Shown here piece by piece: positions 1 through 7,068 of a stretch of 64,000 bases of DNA (position 1 is the first letter of the stretch; each line of letters begins with the position of its first letter). The position numbers and the translations under genes are program-made. A model generated the notes under the pieces. That model searched no databases. It worked only from the letters and a program-made list of their open reading frames with translations, and was not told the origin of the DNA. Source of the stretch: Paenibacillus barengoltzii NBRC 101215 (GTDB lineage Bacteria; Bacillota; Bacilli; Paenibacillales; Paenibacillaceae); contig NZ_BILV01000017.1 in the NCBI RefSeq assembly GCF_004000745.1, positions 19,122-83,121 on the forward strand, written 5' to 3'.

Positions 1-1
1 C

Positions 2-196
2 TACATGGTAACGGACAATACCGCGCAAATCCGGGCCGACGAGAACCGGAGGGCTTCGATCACGGATCGGATTCCTGCCGGGCGTTGGGGAACGCCGGAG
101 GATCTAAAAGGGCCGGCCGTCTTCCTCGCCTCCGCCGCCTCAGACTATATGAACGGCCATATCCTTTGCGTTGATGGAGGATGGATGGCGCGGTAA
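2..196 (+). CDS. kduD: 2-dehydro-3-deoxy-D-gluconate 5-dehydrogenase, C-terminal part
   Basis: The reading frame is open from the first full codon of the window, so this is the 3' end of a gene that begins upstream. The visible 64 residues carry the C-terminal hallmark of KduD-type short-chain dehydrogenases: ENR, then [13 protein letters not shown], then [13 protein letters not shown] and the terminal VDGGWMAR. KduD reduces or oxidises 2,5-diketo-3-deoxygluconate and KDG in pectin and uronate breakdown, in the cytoplasm. KdgK, the next enzyme of that route, is encoded 2.2 kb away on the other strand, which supports the call. The Rossmann fold and active site lie outside the window and cannot be checked. 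An intrinsic terminator follows the stop codon. Confidence 0.85.
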   Translation, partial: YMVTDNTAQIRADENRRASITDRIPAGRWGTPEDLKGPAVFLASAASDYMNGHILCVDGGWMAR

Positions 197-210
197 TATC
201 ATCGAATTTC

Positions 211-234
211 GCCTGCCTTATTGGCAGGCTTTTT
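211..234 (+). terminator. Intrinsic terminator after kduD
   Basis: A perfect 7 bp stem GCCTGCC/GGCAGGC with a TTATT loop is followed by TTTTT. It ends the kduD transcript 15 bases after the stop codon and separates it from the ada operon. Confidence 0.85.
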
Positions 235-284
235 CTATGATGGGGCATTTCGTAATCTTGCTTTTCCTTTCGCTCCCCGTGGCG

Positions 285-308
285 CCTTGATCTTGGTCAA
301 GGTATACT
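285..308 (+). promoter_or_regulatory. Inverted repeat and -10 box upstream of adaA
   Basis: CCTTGA and TCAAGG form a perfect 6 bp inverted repeat with a 6 base spacer (285-302), immediately followed by a TATACT -10-like box (303-308), 18 bases before the adaA start. No good -35 box is visible at the usual distance, which would fit a promoter that needs an activator. That the repeat is an operator is an inference from its position. Confidence 0.4.
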
Positions 309-326
309 AGGGCTGGGGGTGAAGCC

Positions 327-914
327 ATGACAATCCATACCGGGTCCCGGACTTACCAGACCGCAAACGATGCCCAGTGGCAAGCGATTCTCGCCAATGA
401 TGCTGCACAGGACGGCCAATTCTTCTACGCGGTGGTCAGCACGGGCATCTTCTGCCGCCCGTCCTGTAAATCAAGGCCGCCTAAGCGGGAGAACGTTCTC
501 GTCTTTGCTACTGCGGAGCAAGCGCGTGCTGCCCATTTCCGCCCCTGCAAGCGCTGCAAGCCGGAAGGACTGCGGTTGCCGGATCAAGAGTGGGTCGAAC
601 AGATCGCGGATTACATCGACCGCCACTATCCAAACAAGCTCACCCTGGAAATGCTGGCTGAAGAATGCCATGGCAGCCCGTATCATTTGCAACGAACCTT
701 CAAACGAGTCATGCACATGACACCAACGGAATACCTGGTGCGGCGGCGAATCGATGAGGCGAAGCGCGCTTTGGCAGAACGGGAGTCGCAGCGAACTGTG
801 GCTGAAATCGCCCGGGAAGTCGGGATTGGCAGCGCTGCTTATTTGATCACCCTATTCAAGAAAATGACCGGCATTACGCCGAATGAATATCGCAAAATGC
901 AAACGGAGGTGTAA
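327..914 (+). CDS. adaA: Methylphosphotriester-DNA methyltransferase / AraC-type activator AdaA
   Basis: AdaA removes methyl groups from phosphotriesters in DNA onto a zinc-bound cysteine, and the methylated protein then activates adaptive-response genes. Residues 1-80 form the Ada zinc domain with the four zinc cysteines C43, C47 (FCRPSC) and C74, C77 (FRPCKRC). Residues 90-192 hold two AraC-type helix-turn-helix motifs ending in GITPNEYR. The 195 residue length is close to B. subtilis AdaA, which likewise lacks the alkylguanine domain. A GGGGGTG ribosome site lies 6 bases before the ATG. It is the first gene of a three-gene operon; adaB starts 5 bases after its stop codon. Confidence 0.95.
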   Translation: MTIHTGSRTYQTANDAQWQAILANDAAQDGQFFYAVVSTGIFCRPSCKSRPPKRENVLVFATAEQARAAHFRPCKRCKPEGLRLPDQEWVEQIADYIDRHYPNKLTLEMLAEECHGSPYHLQRTFKRVMHMTPTEYLVRRRIDEAKRALAERESQRTVAEIAREVGIGSAAYLITLFKKMTGITPNEYRKMQTEV

Positions 915-919
915 GCGCC

Positions 920-1465
920 ATGACAACCGTTACAGCCGTTCAAACCTCACCGTTATACTGGTCACGGCTTCAGGAACCCGCATGGAGCCTTTATCTTGCT
1001 GCTACCGAGCAAGGTCTGGCTTTCGTTGGTTCGTCCGGCGGCACGTTGGATGAACTGACCGCCTGGGCGAGCCGGCGATTCCCCGGCCGTACACTGACGC
1101 AAGATGACCAACGACTGGCTCCCTATGCCGACGAACTGGCCGCCTATTTACGCGGCGAACTGCAGCGTTTTACCCTCCCTTACGACTTGCACGGAACCCC
1201 GTTCCAACAGGACGTCTGGCAGGCGTTATGCGCCATTCCGTTCGGGCAGACCCGCTCCTATTCCGACATTGCGGAGTCGATCGGCAAGCCCGCTGCCGTT
1301 CGTGCCGTGGGAGCCGCGATTGGCGTAAATCCGCTGCTGATCACGGTTCCATGCCACCGCGTGATCGGCAAGAACGGGGCGCTTACCGGCTACCGCGGGG
1401 GTCTGGAGATGAAGATGCGACTGCTGGAGCTGGAACAGGCCGTATTTGTTGGAGGCAGCCGGTGA
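920..1465 (+). CDS. adaB: Methylated-DNA-[protein]-cysteine S-methyltransferase
   Basis: This suicide repair enzyme transfers the alkyl group of O6-alkylguanine (and O4-alkylthymine) to its own cysteine. The active-site motif PCHRV is present with the acceptor cysteine at C145, preceded by the DNA-binding helix region TRSYSDIAESIGKPAAVRAVG and followed by GYRGGLEMKMRLL. At 181 residues it is a full-length Ogt/AdaB-type protein. It lies 5 bases downstream of adaA, and its stop codon overlaps the GTG start of the next gene, so the three genes are probably translationally coupled. Induction by AdaA during alkylation stress is expected from the family. Confidence 0.95.
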   Translation: MTTVTAVQTSPLYWSRLQEPAWSLYLAATEQGLAFVGSSGGTLDELTAWASRRFPGRTLTQDDQRLAPYADELAAYLRGELQRFTLPYDLHGTPFQQDVWQALCAIPFGQTRSYSDIAESIGKPAAVRAVGAAIGVNPLLITVPCHRVIGKNGALTGYRGGLEMKMRLLELEQAVFVGGSR

Positions 1466-2298
1466 ATCCCAACGACCATCCGCGGGTAGCTGCCGCCTAT
1501 ACAACGCCCAAAACGTTGTTAAACAAAGGGACCGGATTTCTCTCCCATTACTCCCATTCGCTGAACCCTTATGCCGGATGTGCCTTCGGTTGCTCCTATT
1601 GCTATGTACGTCAGCTGCCGGTGGCCTTATTTCGCAAGCGGGAATGGGGATCGTGGGTGGACATCAAGCATCACGCGGCTGAGCTTCTCCGCAAAGAACT
1701 GCGCAAAGCCAAAGCTAAAGGTCCGGTTACGATCTTTATGTCCTCCAGCACCGATCCTTACCAACCTGTAGAAGCGAAGGAGCAAATCACCCGATCGTTG
1801 CTCGAGGTGATGGTAAGCGAACCCCCCGACTTTCTGCTGGTACAAACCCGTAGTCCCCTCGTCACTCGGGATATCGATCTGCTGCTGCAGCTCAAGCATC
1901 GGGTGCGTGTCAGCTTAACGATTGAGACGGACCGGGAGGACATTCGCCGGGCGTTTACGCCATATGCTCCGCCGATTGCCGCGCGTCTGCGCGCCGGACA
2001 GCAGCTGGCTGAGGCTGGAGTGCCGGTTCAAGCCACCCTTGCTCCAGTGCTTCCCAGCACCGAGCAATTCCCGTCCAAGCTGCGTCTATGGGCCGATCGC
2101 GTGTGCCTGGACGACTATTTTATGGGAGATGGAAGTGGAGGCACCCGCACCGCCAAGCTGGGCATTCACTCGATCTATGAACAGCTGGGCCTCGCATCGT
2201 GGTATTCACCGGACGCCTACCAAATCGTACATGAGCGTCTGCTGCAGGTTTTTCCCAAACATCAAGTGTTTCTTAGTCAGGAGGGGTTCGCCCCCTAA
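1462..2298 (+). CDS. SPL-family radical SAM protein
   Basis: Residues 36-50 carry the radical SAM iron-sulfur motif CxxxCxxC (C40, C44, C47 in GCAFGCSYCYV). The later FMSSSTDPYQPVE and LTIETDRED segments are typical of COG1533, the family related to spore photoproduct lyase. It is not SplB itself: at 278 residues it is shorter, and it belongs to a poorly characterised group. The frame stays open far upstream inside adaB, but the GTG at 1462 has GGAG 7 bases upstream and overlaps the adaB stop, so this start is chosen. Being third in an adaA-adaB operon it is probably a DNA lesion repair or nucleic-acid modifying enzyme; that role is inferred only from context and fold. Confidence 0.85.
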   Translation: MNPNDHPRVAAAYTTPKTLLNKGTGFLSHYSHSLNPYAGCAFGCSYCYVRQLPVALFRKREWGSWVDIKHHAAELLRKELRKAKAKGPVTIFMSSSTDPYQPVEAKEQITRSLLEVMVSEPPDFLLVQTRSPLVTRDIDLLLQLKHRVRVSLTIETDREDIRRAFTPYAPPIAARLRAGQQLAEAGVPVQATLAPVLPSTEQFPSKLRLWADRVCLDDYFMGDGSGGTRTAKLGIHSIYEQLGLASWYSPDAYQIVHERLLQVFPKHQVFLSQEGFAP

Positions 2299-2306
2299 TG
2301 ACAGCA

Positions 2307-2337
2307 AAACCGCCGGAGACAAAGCTCCTGCGGTTTT
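2307..2337. terminator. Bidirectional terminator between the ada operon and kdgK
   Basis: AAAACCGC-GGAG and CTCC-GCGGTTTT pair around a short loop, with one unpaired base in each arm. The T-run follows on both strands, so it can end both the ada operon and the opposing kdgK transcript. Confidence 0.75.
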
Positions 2338-2409
2338 CTATTACCGTATAAATGATCACGTTAACATTAAGGCCCAAACGACACCGTTCACAGTAAAGAA
2401 ATGAGCTCT

Positions 2410-3390
2410 CTACCGCTCCACATGCCCTTTGCCGGACAAGAGACGTTCAATCTCCGCCGCGCTCGGCAACCCTTCCCAATCGCCTACGGCCTGAATGACC
2501 TGAGCGCCAACCAGATTCCCGAGACGAACGGCTTCTACCATGCTGTACCCGCGTACGACTCCAGCCAGAAATCCGGCGCAAAATCCGTCGCCCGCTCCTA
2601 CCGTATCAATCACCTGTTCCACCTTAAAATACGGCACCGCGTTCAGCTGCCCTTGCTCCAGCACGTAGGTACAATCATCCCCGCCTTTGATAATACTGAT
2701 CGCAGGCAACTCCTGCAGCTTGCCGATCATCGTATCCATCGAATCGGTCTCGTACAACAGCTTTAACTCATCCAGCCCGGGCAGGAAATAATCCGCTTTC
2801 ATCGCCAACGGCAGTAATACCTTCCGTGCGTCCTCAATGCTCCACAGCTTTAATCGCAAATTCGGATCGAAGCTCACCTTCACCCCATGCCGCTTGGCGA
2901 TATCCATCGCCGCATGGGCCGTTTCCACGCAAGAAGCGCTAAGTGCCGGCGTAATGCCGGTCAGATGCAGAACCTTAGCTCCGGCAATGTACGATTCGTC
3001 CAGATGCTCCGGGCGCATGAAGCTGGCCGCCGATAACTTGCGGTAGTAATAGACCGAGCTTTTGCCTGCCACATTTTCCCGTACCATCATGCCCGTCGGG
3101 GCTTCGTCCGTCAACATCGCACGGGACACGTCAACGCCTTCGCCGCGGATGGCCTTCAGAATACGCCGGCCAAACGGATCGTCCCCCAAGCGGCCGCACC
3201 ATCCGGAGGTTTGGCCCAGTCGGGCTAATCCGATCGCTACGTTGGACTCCGCCCCCCCAAAGGATGGCGAGAGAGCGCTTGCATATTCGAGCCCTTTGCC
3301 CCCCTCCGCGATCAATAAAGCCATGCTTTCGCCAAAGGTGACCACTTCGGGGCTTCCCAGGTTCGGGCGAGTTTCACTTAACTGCTGCAT
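2410..3390 (-). CDS. kdgK: 2-keto-3-deoxygluconate kinase (PfkB family)
   Basis: KdgK phosphorylates 2-keto-3-deoxygluconate to KDPG for aldol cleavage in pectin and glucuronate catabolism. The protein opens with VVTFGESMALL, has the substrate-binding GGAESNVAIGLARLG stretch and the PfkB signature DTVGAGDGFCAGF, where the catalytic aspartate is the D of GAGD. The ATG at 3390 is preferred because GAAGGTG lies 10 bases upstream. An in-frame ATG at 3432 adds 14 residues but has no clear ribosome site and sits only 30 bases from the preceding terminator. Its partner kduD is at the window edge, and the two are probably parts of one pathway locus interrupted by the ada operon. Confidence 0.88.
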   Translation of the reverse strand: MQQLSETRPNLGSPEVVTFGESMALLIAEGGKGLEYASALSPSFGGAESNVAIGLARLGQTSGWCGRLGDDPFGRRILKAIRGEGVDVSRAMLTDEAPTGMMVRENVAGKSSVYYYRKLSAASFMRPEHLDESYIAGAKVLHLTGITPALSASCVETAHAAMDIAKRHGVKVSFDPNLRLKLWSIEDARKVLLPLAMKADYFLPGLDELKLLYETDSMDTMIGKLQELPAISIIKGGDDCTYVLEQGQLNAVPYFKVEQVIDTVGAGDGFCAGFLAGVVRGYSMVEAVRLGNLVGAQVIQAVGDWEGLPSAAEIERLLSGKGHVER

Positions 3391-3461
3391 GTTCAGATCC
3401 ACACCTTCTTTTGGAGTCAATTTTATTACCATTATCTCATGTCCGGGATCGGAAAACTATC

Positions 3462-3511
3462 AAAAAAAAAAGCCAATCCATCGATACGGGTTCCCCCGGA
3501 TGAATTGACTT
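3462..3511 (-). terminator. Terminator of the receptor/peptide cassette
   Basis: On the minus strand AAGTCAATTC pairs over 10 bp (two G-T pairs) with GGATTGGCTT; a second small stem CGGG/CCCG lies inside the loop. A run of about ten T follows. It closes the transcript of the 3550-5020 pair and isolates kdgK. Confidence 0.8.
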
Positions 3512-3549
3512 GGTCCCTGCCAAGCTGCATCTTATGTTCTGGTGTCTTA

Positions 3550-3663
3550 TTAACCCCCTACTCCGTTTTCGTACACTGTAATAGGGCCGTTGTGACTGAT
3601 GCTGCCGAATACTCCAGAACCTAAACTAATCAACAAAGCGAACGCCACTGCCCACTTCCGCAA
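3550..3663 (-). CDS. Secreted signalling-peptide precursor (AloP/AimP-like)
   Basis: This 37-codon gene starts with TTG inside the last 13 codons of the upstream receptor gene, in another frame. GGGAGGTG lies 7 bases before the TTG. The product has a positively charged start (residues 2-4, RKW), a hydrophobic core (residues 5-20, AVAFALLISLGSGVFG) and a polar tail ending in YENGVGG, the layout of RRNPP pheromone precursors that are exported, trimmed to a short C-terminal peptide and re-imported by an oligopeptide permease. It ends 38 bases before a strong terminator. Receptor followed by an overlapping peptide gene is the arrangement of AimR-AimP, and of the Paenibacillus AloR-AloP systems as I recall them. 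The mature peptide is probably the last five to seven residues; the exact cut is not visible. Confidence 0.75.
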   Translation of the reverse strand: MRKWAVAFALLISLGSGVFGSISHNGPITVYENGVGG

Positions 3664-5020
3664 CCTTCAACACCTCCCTCATCAAAGATTCGTACTGCTG
3701 GAGTTGCACTTGTGTCGCGAAGCTTCGATGTTGCTCGAATAGCGGAACCATTTTTATGAAAAATTCCTTGTTATTCAGAGAAACCGCGTATTGGAGCGCG
3801 TAAATCAACTTCTCCAAACCTTCCTCAATCTCCTGTTTGCGCAGCAGATAAATCGCCAGCTGATAGTTAAGGTCCAAGAAGCGGTCTTTATTTATAGCGG
3901 AAACATAGTGATTGGGATAAAGGCTATATAAATCCGTATTCATCGGAAACTCTTTTAATACGTCGTCAATTAGAAAACCGTTGATGTTCGCGGCTTCGAC
4001 AATGATCCTCAGGCTCGGCAGCACTTCATACGGATGCTCTCTGAGCATCTGGATATATTCCGGAAGAATCGCTTGGTTCCCATTTAAAATCTCCAGATTG
4101 TAGCGGTTCGCTCTGGCCCAGACTTTAAATTTCTCCACTTCTTTGAAGCCCGTTTCGTCCAAGCCCTCAAACCAGCTTAAATCCGCGTATTCAGCAACAC
4201 ACTGCAGCGCTTCCTCATACCTGCCCAGATGCTCCAATGCCGCGCCCTTCAGCAGATATCCTTGGCCATAGTAAACCACCAGGTGACGCTCACAACGCAG
4301 CTCCCGATCCCATTGAGCAGAGGAGGCCTTCCAGCTCGTTTCATAGATTCGGCGGGCCAGCGTTTGCAGCTCCTCGGCAAATCTCACGACATACATCCAT
4401 TTTTGCAATGCGTAATAGGTGTTCCCTAATTGCAGCAGCCCATCGAGCTGAAGATCCTCAGGAAGTCGGTTGCGATAGGGCTCGAACCAGGTGGCAGTCC
4501 GCAGGTTGGATTCCGCGTCATCCCCCAGATTCATCCGGAACAGGCGGTATTGGCTGATTGCCAGTCGTTCTGAGTGCTGGTACTTCTCGTTTTCGCAGAC
4601 GGAATGGTAGAAGAGCTTTGCAGCATCGCGGTATCCTTCTTCGTAAAGCTCCTCCCCCAGATCAAAAATCATCGGAAGATACGATAAGTCCTCGGTTAAG
4701 CGAGATAACACTTGATCAATGCAAGCCAATTCGCCGATCTCCGCGCAGCGATGCAGAAACGCTTTTAACCTTCGACGGTTGGGATGGTCTGAATCGATAC
4801 ATTCCTCCACATACAAGGGATAATACGACCCGATCGGCTGTTCCAGCGCTTGGGTGATCAGGTCCAACTGACCGATAGAGATCGGTTTAGGGGGATTTCC
4901 GTTCAAGATGGCGCTGAGCGTTCCCCGGTTAATTCCCGAACGGCGAGAGAAGCTGTGCAAGGAATAGCCCTTCCTTTCCAGCTGATCGCTGATCACGGAA
5001 CGAATCGTGGGTTCTTTCAT
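3626..5020 (-). CDS. RRNPP-type peptide receptor: HTH + TPR regulator (AloR-like)
   Basis: Residues 1-65 form an XRE-like helix-turn-helix (YSLHSFSRRSGINRGTLSAI, then LNGNPPK). Residues 70-455 are helical repeats of TPR type, for example the ELYEEGYRDAAKLFYHS and GNTYYALQKWMYVV segments. The 464 residue size and layout match cytoplasmic receptors that bind a re-imported oligopeptide and change DNA binding. The start at 5020 has AAGGAGG 9 bases upstream and a consensus promoter at 5060-5088. Its 3' end overlaps the pheromone precursor gene at 3550-3663. A paralogue with about the same length lies at 7069-8433. Target genes are unknown; autoregulation is likely. It resembles AimR of phages in layout, but no phage genes are nearby. 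Confidence 0.85.
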   Translation of the reverse strand: MKEPTIRSVISDQLERKGYSLHSFSRRSGINRGTLSAILNGNPPKPISIGQLDLITQALEQPIGSYYPLYVEECIDSDHPNRRRLKAFLHRCAEIGELACIDQVLSRLTEDLSYLPMIFDLGEELYEEGYRDAAKLFYHSVCENEKYQHSERLAISQYRLFRMNLGDDAESNLRTATWFEPYRNRLPEDLQLDGLLQLGNTYYALQKWMYVVRFAEELQTLARRIYETSWKASSAQWDRELRCERHLVVYYGQGYLLKGAALEHLGRYEEALQCVAEYADLSWFEGLDETGFKEVEKFKVWARANRYNLEILNGNQAILPEYIQMLREHPYEVLPSLRIIVEAANINGFLIDDVLKEFPMNTDLYSLYPNHYVSAINKDRFLDLNYQLAIYLLRKQEIEEGLEKLIYALQYAVSLNNKEFFIKMVPLFEQHRSFATQVQLQQYESLMREVLKVAEVGSGVRFVD

Positions 5021-5059
5021 GGAATCTCCCTCCTTTGCGATCTCCTTATATTTTTACAC

Positions 5060-5088
5060 ATTATACGGAACTCCGAACAAGCGGTCAA
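5060..5088 (-). promoter_or_regulatory. SigA-type promoter of the receptor/peptide cassette
   Basis: TTGACC (5083-5088), a 17 base spacer and a perfect TATAAT (5060-5065) read toward the receptor start 40 bases away. The spacer abutting the -10 box contains CGGA-GT-TCCG, a short inverted repeat that could be an operator for the receptor itself. Confidence 0.8.
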
Positions 5089-5091
5089 TTC

Positions 5092-5123
5092 AAAGAGAAG
5101 AGCCTCCCGTGATCGGGAAGCTC
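5092..5123 (-). terminator. Terminator after the RNase J gene
   Basis: On the minus strand GAGCTTCCCG pairs with CGGGAGGCTC around ATCA (one mismatch) and is followed by TTCTCTTT. It separates the RNase J gene from the receptor promoter. Confidence 0.65.
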
Positions 5124-5135
5124 CCACTGTCGATG

Positions 5136-6845
5136 CTAGACTTCCAAGATGGAAGGCATAATATGCGGCGTCCGGCCCACTTCTTTGGCAAAATACCGCC
5201 GAAGTTGCTGCTGCGTCGCGCGCAGCCAGGCGTTATGATCGTAAGGCTCCTTCTCGCCAAGGCGGTTCAGGTTCCGCTTCAACAGCGCCTCCGCCCGCCG
5301 CAGCAACGGTCTGGCATCTTGCATATAAACGAAACCGCGCGAGACGATGTCTGGTCCAGCTAAAATTTGCCGTGTCTTACGGTCGACTGTCATGACGACG
5401 ATGACAATCCCTTCCTGAGCCAGCTCCATCCGTTCGAGCAACAGGGTGTCTTCATGGGTAGGACGCATTTCCCCGTTACTGATGAGCACTTGTCCTGAAG
5501 GAATCGTGCGCCCGCGTTTGGCTCGGTTCCGGTACACCGACAACGTATCCCCGATGTTCATGATGAAGATGCGATCCTCAGGAATTCCCGTTTGCAGCGC
5601 CAAATCGCGATGGCTGAGCAGCATCCGGTACTCGCCGTGGATCGGAATGAAATATTTAGGCCGAATAAAGCTGAGCATCAGCTTCAGATCCTCTCGGCAG
5701 CCGTGCCCGGACGTATGGATATCGAAGATCGAGCCGTAAATGACGTTGGCACCTGCGCGAAGCAGCAGGTCGATGCTGCGGTTAATATTTTGCGCATTGC
5801 CAGGAATCGGCGAGGATGAGTAAATTACCGTGTCTCCCGGATAAACCTGGACATTCCGATGCGCACCCGAGGCAATTCGGCTGAGCGCCGCGTTAGGTTC
5901 ACCTTGGCTGCCGGTGCAGACAATAAGGATCTGCTCCTCCGGGTAACGGTCGATGTGCTTCACATCGATCAGCATCCCTTCCGGAACGCGGATATAGCCC
6001 AAATCCTGACCGATGGCGAATACCTTTTCCATACTGCGGCCGATAACTGCAATTTTGCGGTTGACGATCGTGGCCGCTTCTACCACCTGTTGAAGCCGAT
6101 GCACGTTCGAGGCGAAGGTGGCGAACAAGATCCGCCCCCGGCAGCCGCGGAATGACTCTAGGATAGCGTCACCAACCCGGCGCTCCGAAGGGGTAAAGCC
6201 TTCTTTCTCACTGTTGGTGCTGTCAGCAAGCAATGCCAACACGCCTTCTCCCCCGACGCTGGCCATCTTAAACAGATCCGCCGGACGGTCCTCCGGGGTG
6301 AAGTCGAATTTGAAATCACCGGTATGAACGATAGATCCGTAAGGAGTATCCACGACAATGCCAAAGGCATCGGGAATGCTGTGCGTCGTCCGGAAAAAAT
6401 GCACGGCCAGATGCTTAAAAGCATACCGATCATTTTCGTGGAACACATGCAGCTCTGCTTGCCCAAGCAACCGATGCTCCTCCAATTTGGCTTTCACTAA
6501 GCCAATTGTTAACGGACCGCCGTAAATCGGCAGCTGCAGTTGGCGCAACACATACGGGATCGCTCCGATATGATCCTCATGACCGTGAGTCAGGAAAAGC
6601 CCTTTCATTTTATGCTTGTTCTCAATCAGATAACTGATGTCCGGAATAATGCAATCAATGCCCGTCAAACGGGAATCCGGGAACTTAAGCCCCGCGTCAA
6701 TTAATATAATTTCGTCTCTGAACTCGATGCCATACATATTTTTTCCGATTTCCCCGATCCCGCCGAGGGAAAAGATCCGAACAGGTGGAGGTGACGGCTT
6801 CGAACGCCGGTTTGTCTTAACTGGTTTAGTTGCTGCTACATTCAT
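5136..6845 (-). CDS. rnj: Ribonuclease J (metallo-beta-lactamase / beta-CASP)
   Basis: RNase J is an mRNA-degrading enzyme with 5'-3' exonuclease and endonuclease activity. The metal-binding motif HGHEDHIG is at residues 87-94, followed by THSIPDAFG and HTGDFKFD. Beta-CASP features (a CTGSQGEPNAAL segment and a HTSGHGCREDLK motif) come later, and the C-terminal small domain ends the protein. The 569 residues include about 20 extra basic and proline-rich N-terminal residues before the usual start. Whether it is the J1 or J2 orthologue or a third copy cannot be told here. A ribosome site AGAGAGG precedes the ATG. It stands alone between two peptide-receptor paralogues. Confidence 0.93.
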   Translation of the reverse strand: MNVAATKPVKTNRRSKPSPPPVRIFSLGGIGEIGKNMYGIEFRDEIILIDAGLKFPDSRLTGIDCIIPDISYLIENKHKMKGLFLTHGHEDHIGAIPYVLRQLQLPIYGGPLTIGLVKAKLEEHRLLGQAELHVFHENDRYAFKHLAVHFFRTTHSIPDAFGIVVDTPYGSIVHTGDFKFDFTPEDRPADLFKMASVGGEGVLALLADSTNSEKEGFTPSERRVGDAILESFRGCRGRILFATFASNVHRLQQVVEAATIVNRKIAVIGRSMEKVFAIGQDLGYIRVPEGMLIDVKHIDRYPEEQILIVCTGSQGEPNAALSRIASGAHRNVQVYPGDTVIYSSSPIPGNAQNINRSIDLLLRAGANVIYGSIFDIHTSGHGCREDLKLMLSFIRPKYFIPIHGEYRMLLSHRDLALQTGIPEDRIFIMNIGDTLSVYRNRAKRGRTIPSGQVLISNGEMRPTHEDTLLLERMELAQEGIVIVVMTVDRKTRQILAGPDIVSRGFVYMQDARPLLRRAEALLKRNLNRLGEKEPYDHNAWLRATQQQLRRYFAKEVGRTPHIMPSILEV

Positions 6846-7010
6846 TAGGTCGATAATCCTCTCTGAAGAGTTCGTTCAATGGGTTCATAAGAATTATACT
6901 GAATTATGAGCACAATAACTATTTAATTTTTACAATTCTCCATTTAACCAATGAATTTACTGCAAAACGTTAACAAAATAGAGAACATTGCATAAAAAAT
7001 TCTAGATAAC

Positions 7011-7042
7011 AAAAAAGAGACCGTGGATCAAACATGGCCTCT
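7011..7042 (-). terminator. Terminator after the second receptor gene
   Basis: On the minus strand AGAGGCCATG pairs with CACGGTCTCT (one mismatch, one G-T) around a 7 base loop and is followed by TTTTTT. It begins only 27 bases after the receptor stop codon, leaving no room for a downstream peptide gene. The next 165 bases (6846-7010) upstream of the RNase J start are AT-rich, and I see no further gene there. Confidence 0.8.
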
Positions 7043-7068
7043 TCTGTCTTGGACTTCATCCATATGAT

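Noticed and set aside
1228..1461. Longer start for the radical SAM gene inside adaB
   Set aside because: The extra 78 residues are a shadow of adaB; the GTG at 1462 has a ribosome site and the usual stop-start overlap.
3439..3624. Plus-strand frame of 61 codons between kdgK and the receptor
   Set aside because: It runs opposite to the terminator and the peptide gene and has no ribosome site.
3626..5020. Phage arbitrium (AimR-AimP) system
   Set aside because: The layout is similar, but no integrase, phage structural gene or aimX-like locus is nearby; a chromosomal Paenibacillus-type system is more likely.
7011..7068. A pheromone gene downstream of the second receptor
   Set aside because: All frames after the stop codon were read; only an 11-codon charged frame exists before the terminator.
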